Shown: in pieces, positions 46,778 to 55,285 of the stretch
How the letters are laid out: each line of letters opens with the position of its first letter
Numbering within the stretch: position 1 is the stretch's first letter
DNA from: an uncultured Chlorobiaceae bacterium
GTDB lineage: Bacteria; Bacteroidota; Chlorobiia; Chlorobiales; Chlorobiaceae
Assembly: GCA_903994455.1 (NCBI GenBank)
Contig: CAJEXI010000009.1
Span: 47,172 to 111,171, forward strand
Direction: 5' to 3'
Length of the DNA: 64,000 nucleotides
Translations under genes and position numbers: made by a program
The notes under the pieces: generated by a model
The model's input: only the letters and a program-made list of their open reading frames with translations
What the model was told of the DNA's origin: nothing
Databases searched by the model: none

Positions 46778-49699
46778 TTACCAACGAGGTTTTGCAAAAC
46801 TGAATTGATGAGAAAAATCTGGTATGTGTCGCCACTCTTCAGGCACACGTGCAGAAATTCGTGACCTGTTTGGTTTGCCCTGCTTTTTCAGTTCATGTCT
46901 CAACCACTTCTCGAATTCGGACGACCCCCATTTCCGGGCCAGTATAATACCGGATTCAAAAATCATGTGCAAGGTTGCTGGCGACATTTCCCGATTAGTT
47001 ACAGCATGCAAAAAGAGAGCACGCGGGCAAGTTTTCAGCGCATAACCATGAGCGCGGGCACGCCACGAAAGATCGACATCTTCGCAGTACATAAAAAAAT
47101 CTTCATCAAACCCTCCCAAATCGTTGAACGCCTCCCTTGATATGGCAATACATGCACCCGATACCCATGGAGTCTCAAAGGTATCTATGTCATAAGGCTT
47201 GGGGTGTTCAACCGGAAATTGCAACGCTTCAACAAGTGCCTTGCCTTGTGCCGCCCGAACCATCTGCACTAAAGCTCCCACTGCTTTAGGATGCAGCAGA
47301 CCGTCTGGATTGATCGCAATATATATTTCACACCCCGCCTCAAATGCTTCACGCATAAGAATATTGTGACCACCCCCAAATCCGCGATTATCCTGGTTTT
47401 CTATACGAGTTATGAAGTCAGTTTCGGTAATCTTGTTTTTTGTGCTTGCTCCGTTGTCCATGACAAAAAATGCTCTATAAGTATTCAGACCCGCTGACTT
47501 CATAGAAATTTTCGCAGCAGCAATCGCATGGTTCAGCTCCTGTTCAGAATTGTTATAAGTAACAAGGCCTACGGCCACACGATTTTCGGGAGTGATTGTA
47601 ATATGTGTCCCCATGGCATGGTTTCTGATATGAGTAAAAAGTTGAGATGCCGCGCTCCTAACTATAGCGGGCATAACGCTTCGAGGTTTCACGCCGCAAG
47701 GATCTAGCAATCGAAATAATAATTGACCAATGATAGTTGATAAATCCTCCATACCAGAGACATGCATAATTTTAGGGGTATCTTCATACAGTTCTGGCCG
47801 GGCAATCTTGATCCAGTTGAACCCGGCATGCTCACAGGTATGAAAAAATAGGCGCTCAACAGCATGGGCGAGTGTGGCATCAATCTGGTTCGATTCCAGA
47901 TCGAAATCTTCAGTCTGTAGTCCAATGTCCAGCAAAGGCTGTAGCGCCAGAGTTCGTGCCCAGAACATTGAACCAGAAGGAAAGTCGAGGGGTTCTTTCT
48001 CATTGAGTGTAAGCCCCATCCGTTGAGCAAGCCGTTGTGCAATCAAGAAATTGCCTCCCCAATTCACCCATTGTCGCATGGGTTCAAAATGCTGTACAGC
48101 AATAATCCCAATGTTTGGAAATTGCTCAAAAACAGAAAAAATACTGCTTACGACTTCCGGTGTTCCTAGTAAGCTTTCAAATAAGAAATGTCGCCAATGT
48201 GACAGAACATCTGCATGCGTTGACCGTTTCCCATGAATATAGAGCAGATAGTCATAACGGTTATAAACATCTCTGAAAGACACCAGTTTTGGAGCTATGT
48301 CGCGGCCCTGATTTGGCACCACACGAACTTCGACTGAACCTTTTTTCCATTCAGCAAACACGCATTTGATCGCAGAGGCCTTGAAATGGTCTGTTGTCGA
48401 AATATAGAGGTCTATATCGATCGGTACGTTATAGAGGTACGATTGAATTTCGGACGCAAACTCTTCATAATAAATATGAATAATAGCGGCTGCCTTATTT
48501 ATTGAACAATATTGTGTCTCAGTAAACGGAAAAGGAACGGCAATACTACCATCAATATCAAGAGGACGAGCAACTTCAGGTGGCTGTATTAGTGCTGGTA
48601 TCGGTGTAACAACAGCAGCTTGTCTATCCTTAGTGTCAGTTATCTCGAATAACTTGAATACAAGTTTCCGGATTTTTCTTGATCGCTTTCTTACCGAATG
48701 AGTAATTTTTCGTATTGGCTTGGTCATCCGCCAACTGCTGGAGTTAACAATTTTCTTGAGGCTCTGTTCTAATTCTGCAATTCTTTTATCATTGACTACA
48801 GATTGCTCTAAGGATTGCTGCAAAGCGGTATTGATTCCTTTTATCTTCTGCTCACTCTCAATAACTATTTTATTGAGGCAATTTTCAAGCTCCGCAATTT
48901 TACTGTCCTTGACTACAGATAGCTCCAAGGATTGCTGTAAAGCAGTATGAAGCCCCCTTAACTTTTGATCTTCCACAATATCGCATTCAGAGATCGCAAG
49001 AGATAAACGATATTCAACATCCACCATTTCACCAAGCCTTTCAAAGACATATTTTATACGATGTTGGCCTGATGGAGATTGAAATTCATTAATTATCTTC
49101 GTTATTGCTGGATTTTGTTCAGTCCCGACTATAAGAACTCCAAGACCTGACGAATGGTCAAATGCTATATGGGGATATTGAGTTGATATCTCCTCCCAAA
49201 ATTTCCAGACACCAAAATTTCGATCTTTAACATTGATATCGTGAAAAAGAACCACTCCACAATGTGACAGCTTTGGCAACCAGCTTTCAAAATCATGCTT
49301 AACAGCTTCGTAGGTGTGCAAACCATCGATATGAAGCAAGTCAATCGAATGATCACTGAAAAACGATAACGCATTATCAAAGGTCATTCGAAGTAATCGG
49401 GAAAAAATATCGTATTGACTTTTATTATAGGACACAACCTCTGTATAAACACTGTTATCATAAAAACCGGCATGTTCATCACCTTCCCAAGTATCAACAG
49501 CATAACATTTGGTAGGTAACAGGTTACTCAGTACACTTTGACAAAAGGCAAAGTATGAATTACCGGAATGAGTTCCAAGTTCTACAAAAACCGAAGGTTT
49601 AACAACCTCTATTATCCAGAATGCTAACGGAATATGACCAACCCACCCTGTTGGCTCCACTATTCTTTTTGGTTTAAAAAAAAGAGAATTTGTGATCAT
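46778..49699 (-). CDS. Trimodular protein: methyltransferase - coiled coil - RgpF-like domain - GT2
   Basis: 973 residues. (1) Residues ~1-210: a class I SAM methyltransferase of the Methyltransf_24 type ('FVELGTHSGNSYFAF' motif I; 'LLHIDGLHTYEAVKHDFESW'; 'GVVLFHDINV'). (2) ~240-335: coiled coil with two ~39-residue repeats ('HTALQQSLELSVVKDSKIAE' / 'NTALQQSLEQSVVNDKRIAE'). (3) ~400-690: rhamnan-synthesis F-like domain ('NQGRDIAPKLVSFRDV', 'YIHGKRSTH', 'FPSGSMFWAR'). (4) ~715-973: GT2 domain ('GLVTYNNSEQELNHAI', 'INPDGLLHPKAV', 'EDVDLSWRARAHG'). It probably builds and methylates a surface glycan, perhaps capping its end. Sugar identity unknown. Confidence 0.87.
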   Translation of the reverse strand: MITNSLFFKPKRIVEPTGWVGHIPLAFWIIEVVKPSVFVELGTHSGNSYFAFCQSVLSNLLPTKCYAVDTWEGDEHAGFYDNSVYTEVVSYNKSQYDIFSRLLRMTFDNALSFFSDHSIDLLHIDGLHTYEAVKHDFESWLPKLSHCGVVLFHDINVKDRNFGVWKFWEEISTQYPHIAFDHSSGLGVLIVGTEQNPAITKIINEFQSPSGQHRIKYVFERLGEMVDVEYRLSLAISECDIVEDQKLRGLHTALQQSLELSVVKDSKIAELENCLNKIVIESEQKIKGINTALQQSLEQSVVNDKRIAELEQSLKKIVNSSSWRMTKPIRKITHSVRKRSRKIRKLVFKLFEITDTKDRQAAVVTPIPALIQPPEVARPLDIDGSIAVPFPFTETQYCSINKAAAIIHIYYEEFASEIQSYLYNVPIDIDLYISTTDHFKASAIKCVFAEWKKGSVEVRVVPNQGRDIAPKLVSFRDVYNRYDYLLYIHGKRSTHADVLSHWRHFLFESLLGTPEVVSSIFSVFEQFPNIGIIAVQHFEPMRQWVNWGGNFLIAQRLAQRMGLTLNEKEPLDFPSGSMFWARTLALQPLLDIGLQTEDFDLESNQIDATLAHAVERLFFHTCEHAGFNWIKIARPELYEDTPKIMHVSGMEDLSTIIGQLLFRLLDPCGVKPRSVMPAIVRSAASQLFTHIRNHAMGTHITITPENRVAVGLVTYNNSEQELNHAIAAAKISMKSAGLNTYRAFFVMDNGASTKNKITETDFITRIENQDNRGFGGGHNILMREAFEAGCEIYIAINPDGLLHPKAVGALVQMVRAAQGKALVEALQFPVEHPKPYDIDTFETPWVSGACIAISREAFNDLGGFDEDFFMYCEDVDLSWRARAHGYALKTCPRALFLHAVTNREMSPATLHMIFESGIILARKWGSSEFEKWLRHELKKQGKPNRSRISARVPEEWRHIPDFSHQFSFAKPRW

Positions 49700-49761
49700 A
49701 ACAATAAAAGAATCATTAACGCAAACACTTCATGTTCTATGAAAAAAACTCAACTACACAC

Positions 49762-50193
49762 CTATACAATTGTTTTTGATATCGACGAAAAGTCCTTAAA
49801 AGATAATTTTTTATGTCCAATATAACTTGTAACTACCGGAACAGCAAGACCTATAGCATGAGATATTTCAGGGACATAATTTTTAACCCCAAAGTATGGA
49901 AAAAAGTAGTAGGCAAGTCCAATACTGATGAGCCACGTTTGAAAAAGAGCAACAATGTTAACCAGAATGAAATACAATACTGATCGCTGGATACTTTGCT
50001 CACTTGCCCTGAATACAAAAAGTTTTGCAAGAATGAAGGCAGTAATCATACCAATAATATACGCAAAAACAATAGCTATCGGATATTCAATAAAACTACT
50101 GAGCCAAACTCTGCTGGCAAAATTAACTACTGCCGCAAACCCACCGGTGAAAAGAAAGGCCGCAAACTGCCTCGAAAAAAAACACTTTATCAT
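49762..50193 (-). CDS. GtrA-family membrane protein
   Basis: 143 residues with four predicted membrane helices (e.g. 'FLFTGGFAAVVNFASRVWL', 'YPIAIVFAYIIGMITAFILA', 'VLYFILVNIVALFQTWLIS', 'IGLAVPVVTSYIGHK'). The N-terminal 'F...G..A..v' and the late 'SY..hKk.sF' are GtrA hallmarks. Family members are proposed to flip or anchor polyprenyl-phosphate sugars; the mycobacterial Rv3789, next to dprE1/dprE2, belongs here (from memory). This gene overlaps the FAD oxidoreductase by 4 nt and lies in the same gene run as dprE1/E2-like genes, so a role with polyprenyl-phosphoryl-arabinose is attractive. Confidence 0.85.
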   Translation of the reverse strand: MIKCFFSRQFAAFLFTGGFAAVVNFASRVWLSSFIEYPIAIVFAYIIGMITAFILAKLFVFRASEQSIQRSVLYFILVNIVALFQTWLISIGLAYYFFPYFGVKNYVPEISHAIGLAVPVVTSYIGHKKLSFKDFSSISKTIV

Positions 50194-51482
50194 TCCAAAA
50201 TGATTTTAGCCAGTTTCCGACCGAAGCCAATCCCTTCTGATATTCCACGGTCTTCTGGATAGTAATACGAAGTATCAGCAACCCATAAACCGTTTATTGG
50301 CAAACGGGCAGAAGGCAAAGTGTCGAGATAGGCCGGTCCGCAGACTGGCTGTGCATAACGGTAACGATTAACGTGCATCTGACTGAAATCTTCATCACGC
50401 AGTACGGGATTGATTGTCTTAATATAGCTCTTGACCTTATTAATAAATTGCTGATCAGTATCCTGATATTTTGGATGTTCACCTGGCATGTAAAAAGGCA
50501 CATAAACAATATGATCATTACCAAAAGGTCTCAGGTTGGTATATTCAACCAAGCCCGGAATATCCATAAGAGGATCATTCACGTTGAGCCAAAAATTGCG
50601 GCTTACCCGTTTTTTCAGTTTCACAATAACACACACCACAGCAATGTTTTTAACCGATGAAAATGTCTGTAGCAAATTTGCAGGAAGATCGGGTATAATC
50701 GATGGGATGTAAGGAAGTGGAATTGTGCTGACAACTTTATCAAAAGGGTGAAACACTTCACTGGTATAAACTCCAGTCACCTCGCCTCCCGCTATGACAA
50801 CCTGTGTCACTGGAGAATTTACATGAAACTCTCCACCAGCACGTTCAATAAAGGCTTGCATAGTGTTAAGCAGGGTGGCTGAACCTCCTTGAAGGTATCC
50901 AAGCTTTTCTCTAAAAATATTATAACGGGAACGCCCGATTCGCCTGATTCTGCTCCATATCCATGCTGCTGAAAGCTCAGTGGTATACTCATAAAACTTG
51001 TATTCAAACAGCTTGCTCCACAGCACATTATAAGCCTGCTCCCCAACCCAGCGTTTTATCCAGCTTGTTGCTTCAAGACGATCAAGCGATTTCCAGTCTG
51101 TGCGTCTTGTTGACAAAAACGCATGAAGGCCATATCGAAATTTTGCAATCATATCAAGACCTGAAAACTGAAGCAGTGCCATTGGATTACCCCAAGGCTG
51201 TAGCTTTCCTTGATAATAGTACCCCATGCTCGTTTCAATCCACTCCATCTTATCCCCAAGGCCAAGCTCATTGAGAACCTCAAGAAATGAAGTATCAGAA
51301 ATACAATGAAAGTGATAGTAACGCTCTATATTGATGCCTCCAAAATCAAAAATCGCCGTCATTCCACCAACACGATCATCCGCCTCAAAAATAACTGGAA
51401 CACAACCCTGTTGTACAAGTTGATAGGCAACCCCTAACCCCATTGGACCAGCGCCAATAACTGCAACACGCTCACCGCTCAT
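50190..51482 (-). CDS. FAD/NAD(P)-dependent oxidoreductase, amine-oxidase/protoporphyrinogen-oxidase-like
   Basis: 430 residues. The N-terminal Rossmann nucleotide loop 'VAVIGAGPMGLGVAYQLVQQ' is followed by 'VIFEADDRVGGMTAIFDFGG', and the C-terminal FAD block contains 'ADTSYYYPEDRGISEGIGFG'. Members of this group oxidise or desaturate lipids and sugar-linked substrates; UDP-galactopyranose-mutase-like relatives exist. The exact reaction is unknown. It ends 4 nt into GtrA and starts 3 nt downstream of the epimerase, so it is part of a tightly packed unit. Confidence 0.8.
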   Translation of the reverse strand: MSGERVAVIGAGPMGLGVAYQLVQQGCVPVIFEADDRVGGMTAIFDFGGINIERYYHFHCISDTSFLEVLNELGLGDKMEWIETSMGYYYQGKLQPWGNPMALLQFSGLDMIAKFRYGLHAFLSTRRTDWKSLDRLEATSWIKRWVGEQAYNVLWSKLFEYKFYEYTTELSAAWIWSRIRRIGRSRYNIFREKLGYLQGGSATLLNTMQAFIERAGGEFHVNSPVTQVVIAGGEVTGVYTSEVFHPFDKVVSTIPLPYIPSIIPDLPANLLQTFSSVKNIAVVCVIVKLKKRVSRNFWLNVNDPLMDIPGLVEYTNLRPFGNDHIVYVPFYMPGEHPKYQDTDQQFINKVKSYIKTINPVLRDEDFSQMHVNRYRYAQPVCGPAYLDTLPSARLPINGLWVADTSYYYPEDRGISEGIGFGRKLAKIILE

Positions 51483-51485
51483 AAG

Positions 51486-52415
51486 TTAAAACTCCAGCTT
51501 CACCCGGCTGTACTGGGGGTCATTAAAAGTTTCGTAGATTGCTGTCGAAAATGGTGTTGACTCAACACCGAAGATGGTTGGCCAATTGATCACTTCAAAT
51601 GCATCACCTGCAATAAGAGCCTTGAGTTGAGAGGCGGTGAATGGAGGGTTACTATCGAAAAGAGCCCAAAATCGAAGCAGCAAAGAAAAAAGGTTATAAG
51701 GAAGGTGGACAATCTGGCATTTGGATCCGGTAGCTTTTTTAATCTGGCGAATGATATCTACATAATCAACCTGTTCGAGTCCAGTGATATTAAACACTTT
51801 ACCTGAAATGCCTGATTCAAGGCAACTGATGATAATGGTACAGAAATCGCCAACGTAAAGAGGCTGACGCATATAACGACCATGGCCCGGTATAGGAAAA
51901 ACTGGCACTTTTTTCATGAAACGCGAAAGCCAGCCAAGGTGCTTTCTGTCGAACCAGCCAAACATCAGTGTTGGCCTGAGAACGACGCAATTAATACCGC
52001 TTGCCAGAACCATTTTTTCTTGCTCTTTCTTGGTATTGGTGTAATGATCATCGGCAACTGAAGTAACAACCGATGAGCTAATGTGCACCGTATAGGGAAT
52101 CTGATACTTTTTTATCAGATCGATAATAATTTCAGTTGTTGTGATATTGTTCCTGATAAAGGGCTCCACATGAAGGTCGCCTATTTGCGCCTGAAGCATA
52201 ACAACAGCATCGACTCCTTTAAAATGCTGTTCCCACAGCCCAGGAATGGCAAGATCAACATCCTCAATAGTGATATCGGGGTGCATACGACGCAATACCT
52301 GGAGGTTTGCTTTATGCTTGTCGAGCACCACAAGATTGCTGTAACCTTTTCGTTTAAGAAAGGCTACAAGATTCTGCCCAACAAGTCCAGCACCTCCGGG
52401 AAGTATAATTTTCAT
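51486..52415 (-). CDS. NAD-dependent epimerase/dehydratase (extended SDR)
   Basis: 309 residues. Glycine-rich loop 'GGAGLVGQNLVAFLKRKGY' at residues 7-25, 'VHISSSVVTSV' and the catalytic Y-T-N-T-K (YxxxK) in 'DDHYTNTKKEQEKMV'. 'VLRPTLMFGWFDRKHLG' is the usual substrate region. A nucleotide-sugar epimerase, dehydratase or reductase is expected; the substrate is not visible. Directly upstream of the FAD oxidoreductase (3 nt); the two may act in sequence. Confidence 0.82.
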   Translation of the reverse strand: MKIILPGGAGLVGQNLVAFLKRKGYSNLVVLDKHKANLQVLRRMHPDITIEDVDLAIPGLWEQHFKGVDAVVMLQAQIGDLHVEPFIRNNITTTEIIIDLIKKYQIPYTVHISSSVVTSVADDHYTNTKKEQEKMVLASGINCVVLRPTLMFGWFDRKHLGWLSRFMKKVPVFPIPGHGRYMRQPLYVGDFCTIIISCLESGISGKVFNITGLEQVDYVDIIRQIKKATGSKCQIVHLPYNLFSLLLRFWALFDSNPPFTASQLKALIAGDAFEVINWPTIFGVESTPFSTAIYETFNDPQYSRVKLEF

Positions 52416-52513
52416 AATATTGCAAAATATTTATACAACGAAATAATAGGTAAATGCATAATATATAACGGTCATCTCATGAGAAGTATTTGACTGATTT
52501 AAAAATTGTGTCA

Positions 52514-54436
52514 TCAATAAAGATTTTTATTATCAAACAGTGAAGGAAGTAAAACTTTCCTGAACCTGACATCATAAGTACGTTCCCATTGTTCTTTATC
52601 ACTTACAGGCATAATCGAGAAAGATTTAACTTTTTTATTTGTCAATAAATCACCTCCCCGATAAAGCGCCCCAAATTCGCTTGTATTTTCAATCAATGGA
52701 GAAAGTAAAAAACCGGACTTTGCCATTCCAGAAATTATTCTATAGATTTTTGTTACCCCATTTTCAAGATATAAGGTTATTTGAAGCTGACTAGGCTTGT
52801 ACAAGATATTCATCAATTTTCCATACACATTTTTCTTTATTGATATTTCAACAAATATTGGAGTAGAGTCACTCAAAACTGGAACTACATCACCAAAGGA
52901 ATATGATGCATTTCTTATTAACAACAATTCAGATACTTTTGGTGCCAATATTTTTTTGCGGAGAAATAAATAATTACCAACAAATGATATCGGTTGATAA
53001 TGGGTTAGAATTAATGGCCAACTAGCGCCATCCTCAATGGATGGAATTCGGCCATCTATGGTTTCCACTTGAAAAATAATATTATCTGGCGCATTCTTGC
53101 TCAGTAAATGATTTTTGTTTTTCAGGATAAGGTCTGCAGTATAAGCAGAATAACTTTGGAATACGGGCCGGGGATTCCATATATTTTTAGATGCAATCAA
53201 GTAAGACTGATTATATGAATAAATATCCGTGGTGCCCTCAAGCAATGGAAATTTTGCTTTATTATTGAGCTGGTTAAGGGTATTGATAAAGTCAGTTTCA
53301 AAGTACGTATTATTTTTATATCTATTTCTAACTCCATGCCATGCAGAAAAATACGTCGACTTAATATTACCAAAAAAGCTTGACGTTGATGTCTTGACGT
53401 AATGGCTATCAATACTCAAATATACAAAAAAAGATAACAATAAAACACCATACCTCCAATTCGAATGAAAAGAAAAAGCAAACAATAGCGCTGCAATTAA
53501 AATCGATACCCCGGCAATTAATGCGTGCCCATCATGTCGAACAAAGCCTCCTTTAAAGGCCAAGAAAAAGTATATGAAAAATGCAGCGAATATAAATACC
53601 CTAAGATTTAATGGTATACTATTTTCACGATAAATAGCAACTAATATTACCATTGCAACAACAAGAAAATAGCTAATATTATCATTAATACCTTGAATAG
53701 CCATAGCTTCTGAGTAACCAGAAATAATCGGTATCATTGAGGCAAAATATGAAGGGAAATCTATAAGTGATTGGCCTGATACAACCCAAAAAATAATGCT
53801 AAGAACAACAGGTGAAACAACAACAGCTATCGCTTGACTTCGCTTATAATTAGTAAAATATATAAGAAATGCCAAAAGGTCTATAATTACACATAAAATA
53901 AGATTTGACCCTTTAATTAATGGCAATAGCCCAAAAGCTGAAAAAAGAATAACCGACAAGAAAATATTCACATTATTGTTAATATAAATATTTTCTTTGG
54001 AATTTATTGAATTGAAGCAATAAAGAGAAACCAGTAATGGGTATGAAAATAATAGCGCATCAAAGGAATACATTAACCCAGCCAAAGCCACCACAAAACA
54101 AAATACAAAGAGTTCACGGCTTTTATTTGTCAGGAAAAATAATGCTATCCAGTAGCAAATAGCCAAATAAAATCCTCCCGCGATCATGAGGTGATCGGTC
54201 GCTGGATGATACGATTTTGTATATATTGATGCGTATGGGCCAAAAGTAAATATAATATCACGCCCAAAAGTTAGGCCTTGTTGAGTAGCCTGGTTCACTC
54301 CAATTACCCAGGACGGATCTAAACCTTCCCTTGGCATTGTTGGAAAAAATGGGACAAATATGCAACAAACAGTAACAAAAAGAAGCACCTGAACAATTAC
54401 TTTCAAGAACACTTTGATGAAATCTCGCCCAAGCAT
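52514..54436 (-). CDS. Large polytopic membrane protein, candidate GT-C glycosyltransferase
   Basis: 640 residues. About ten or more membrane helices occupy ~1-345, then a soluble, probably periplasmic C-terminal domain (~350-640). After the first helix the loop has 'GLDPSW' (D40) and 'FGRDIIFTFGP' (57-67). An acidic residue in the first external loop is where GT-C transferases keep their catalytic base (established for the fold; its application here is inference). From memory, similar DPSW-type membrane proteins include TfpW, which adds D-arabinofuranose to type IV pilin in some Pseudomonas. It lies just downstream of the dprE2-like gene. Not a Wzx or Wzy by any motif I can see. Function unproven. 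Confidence 0.6.
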   Translation of the reverse strand: MLGRDFIKVFLKVIVQVLLFVTVCCIFVPFFPTMPREGLDPSWVIGVNQATQQGLTFGRDIIFTFGPYASIYTKSYHPATDHLMIAGGFYLAICYWIALFFLTNKSRELFVFCFVVALAGLMYSFDALLFSYPLLVSLYCFNSINSKENIYINNNVNIFLSVILFSAFGLLPLIKGSNLILCVIIDLLAFLIYFTNYKRSQAIAVVVSPVVLSIIFWVVSGQSLIDFPSYFASMIPIISGYSEAMAIQGINDNISYFLVVAMVILVAIYRENSIPLNLRVFIFAAFFIYFFLAFKGGFVRHDGHALIAGVSILIAALLFAFSFHSNWRYGVLLLSFFVYLSIDSHYVKTSTSSFFGNIKSTYFSAWHGVRNRYKNNTYFETDFINTLNQLNNKAKFPLLEGTTDIYSYNQSYLIASKNIWNPRPVFQSYSAYTADLILKNKNHLLSKNAPDNIIFQVETIDGRIPSIEDGASWPLILTHYQPISFVGNYLFLRKKILAPKVSELLLIRNASYSFGDVVPVLSDSTPIFVEISIKKNVYGKLMNILYKPSQLQITLYLENGVTKIYRIISGMAKSGFLLSPLIENTSEFGALYRGGDLLTNKKVKSFSIMPVSDKEQWERTYDVRFRKVLLPSLFDNKNLY

Positions 54437-54544
54437 TATATATATTAATTATAGATTTACAAAAAACTAGCAATGTCTGAATGTTGCTGCATGTTGTCAC
54501 TTATTTTCTTGCTTTCAGGCATTTTCAGTCTTGTTTTCGTCACC

Positions 54545-55285
54545 TTACAGGTTGAATTTTTTGAACAGCGCTGTCGGAATGTGGATAATGCCTGCCATGA
54601 TATATTTCCAATACCAAGGTGTGTAGAGCACATCAGTTTTCTTGTCGATTGCCCGAACAATGTCTGCAGCAATAAGATTAGGATCTGCAACAAGCAGCGC
54701 TGGCATGGATAACGCTTCGGTCATCGGCGTAGCTACAAGACCAGGCTTAATAATGAGAACGTGAACACCTGATTTGAACATCCTGGCCTGAAGCCCTTCA
54801 CAAAATGTCGTTACAGCGGCTTTTGCAGTGCCATACACATAATTTGACGGTCGGCCCCGATCGCCTGCCACAGAACTTATCACGGCAATGGTACCATGGT
54901 GCTGCTTTTCAAAAATATTGGCAAGCTTTGTCAGCAATGCTATGGTACTGACGGCATTGGTTTCAAGTTCAAGAAGAGCCGTTTCCGAATCCTTTTCACA
55001 GTCAGTTTGATTGCCAAGAGTGCCGTGTGCTATGAGTACAACATCTATCTCACCAAGAGTCTCTATTGCACGCTGAAGTGCCTGCTGATGATTTGAGCGG
55101 TCATTAACATCAAGCAATGCATAATCAACGGATAAGGCTCCACGAATGCCCAGATCAGTTGCCTGCGTGGCAAGCCTTTCGGTATTTCGAGCAATCAGGA
55201 AAAGCCTTGCCCCTTCTTTTGCAAAGCTCTGCGCCGTTGCTTCAGCAATTGCGGACGTTGCACCAATGATGAGTATTTTTTTCAT
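54545..55285 (-). CDS. dprE2: SDR oxidoreductase, DprE2-like (decaprenylphosphoryl-2-keto-ribose reductase type)
   Basis: 246 residues. Nucleotide loop 'GATSAIAEATAQSFAKEG' (third Gly of the usual pattern is Ala). Catalytic residues are S137/S138, Y151 and K155 in 'VISSVAGDRGRPSNYVYGTAK'; this 'SSVAGxRxRxSNxVYGxxK' block and the following 'LIIKPGLVATPM' closely follow mycobacterial DprE2 as I recall it. The expected reaction is NADH reduction of the 2'-keto intermediate to polyprenylphosphoryl-arabinose. Its ATG overlaps the dprE1-like stop by 4 nt, the same pairing as in mycobacteria. Confidence 0.85.
   Translation of the reverse strand: MKKILIIGATSAIAEATAQSFAKEGARLFLIARNTERLATQATDLGIRGALSVDYALLDVNDRSNHQQALQRAIETLGEIDVVLIAHGTLGNQTDCEKDSETALLELETNAVSTIALLTKLANIFEKQHHGTIAVISSVAGDRGRPSNYVYGTAKAAVTTFCEGLQARMFKSGVHVLIIKPGLVATPMTEALSMPALLVADPNLIAADIVRAIDKKTDVLYTPWYWKYIMAGIIHIPTALFKKFNL

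Noticed and set aside
54473..54712. 79-codon plus-strand frame
   Set aside because: It overlaps the 3' end of the DprE2-like gene and the start of the membrane protein leader, has no family match and an unusual Cys-rich composition.
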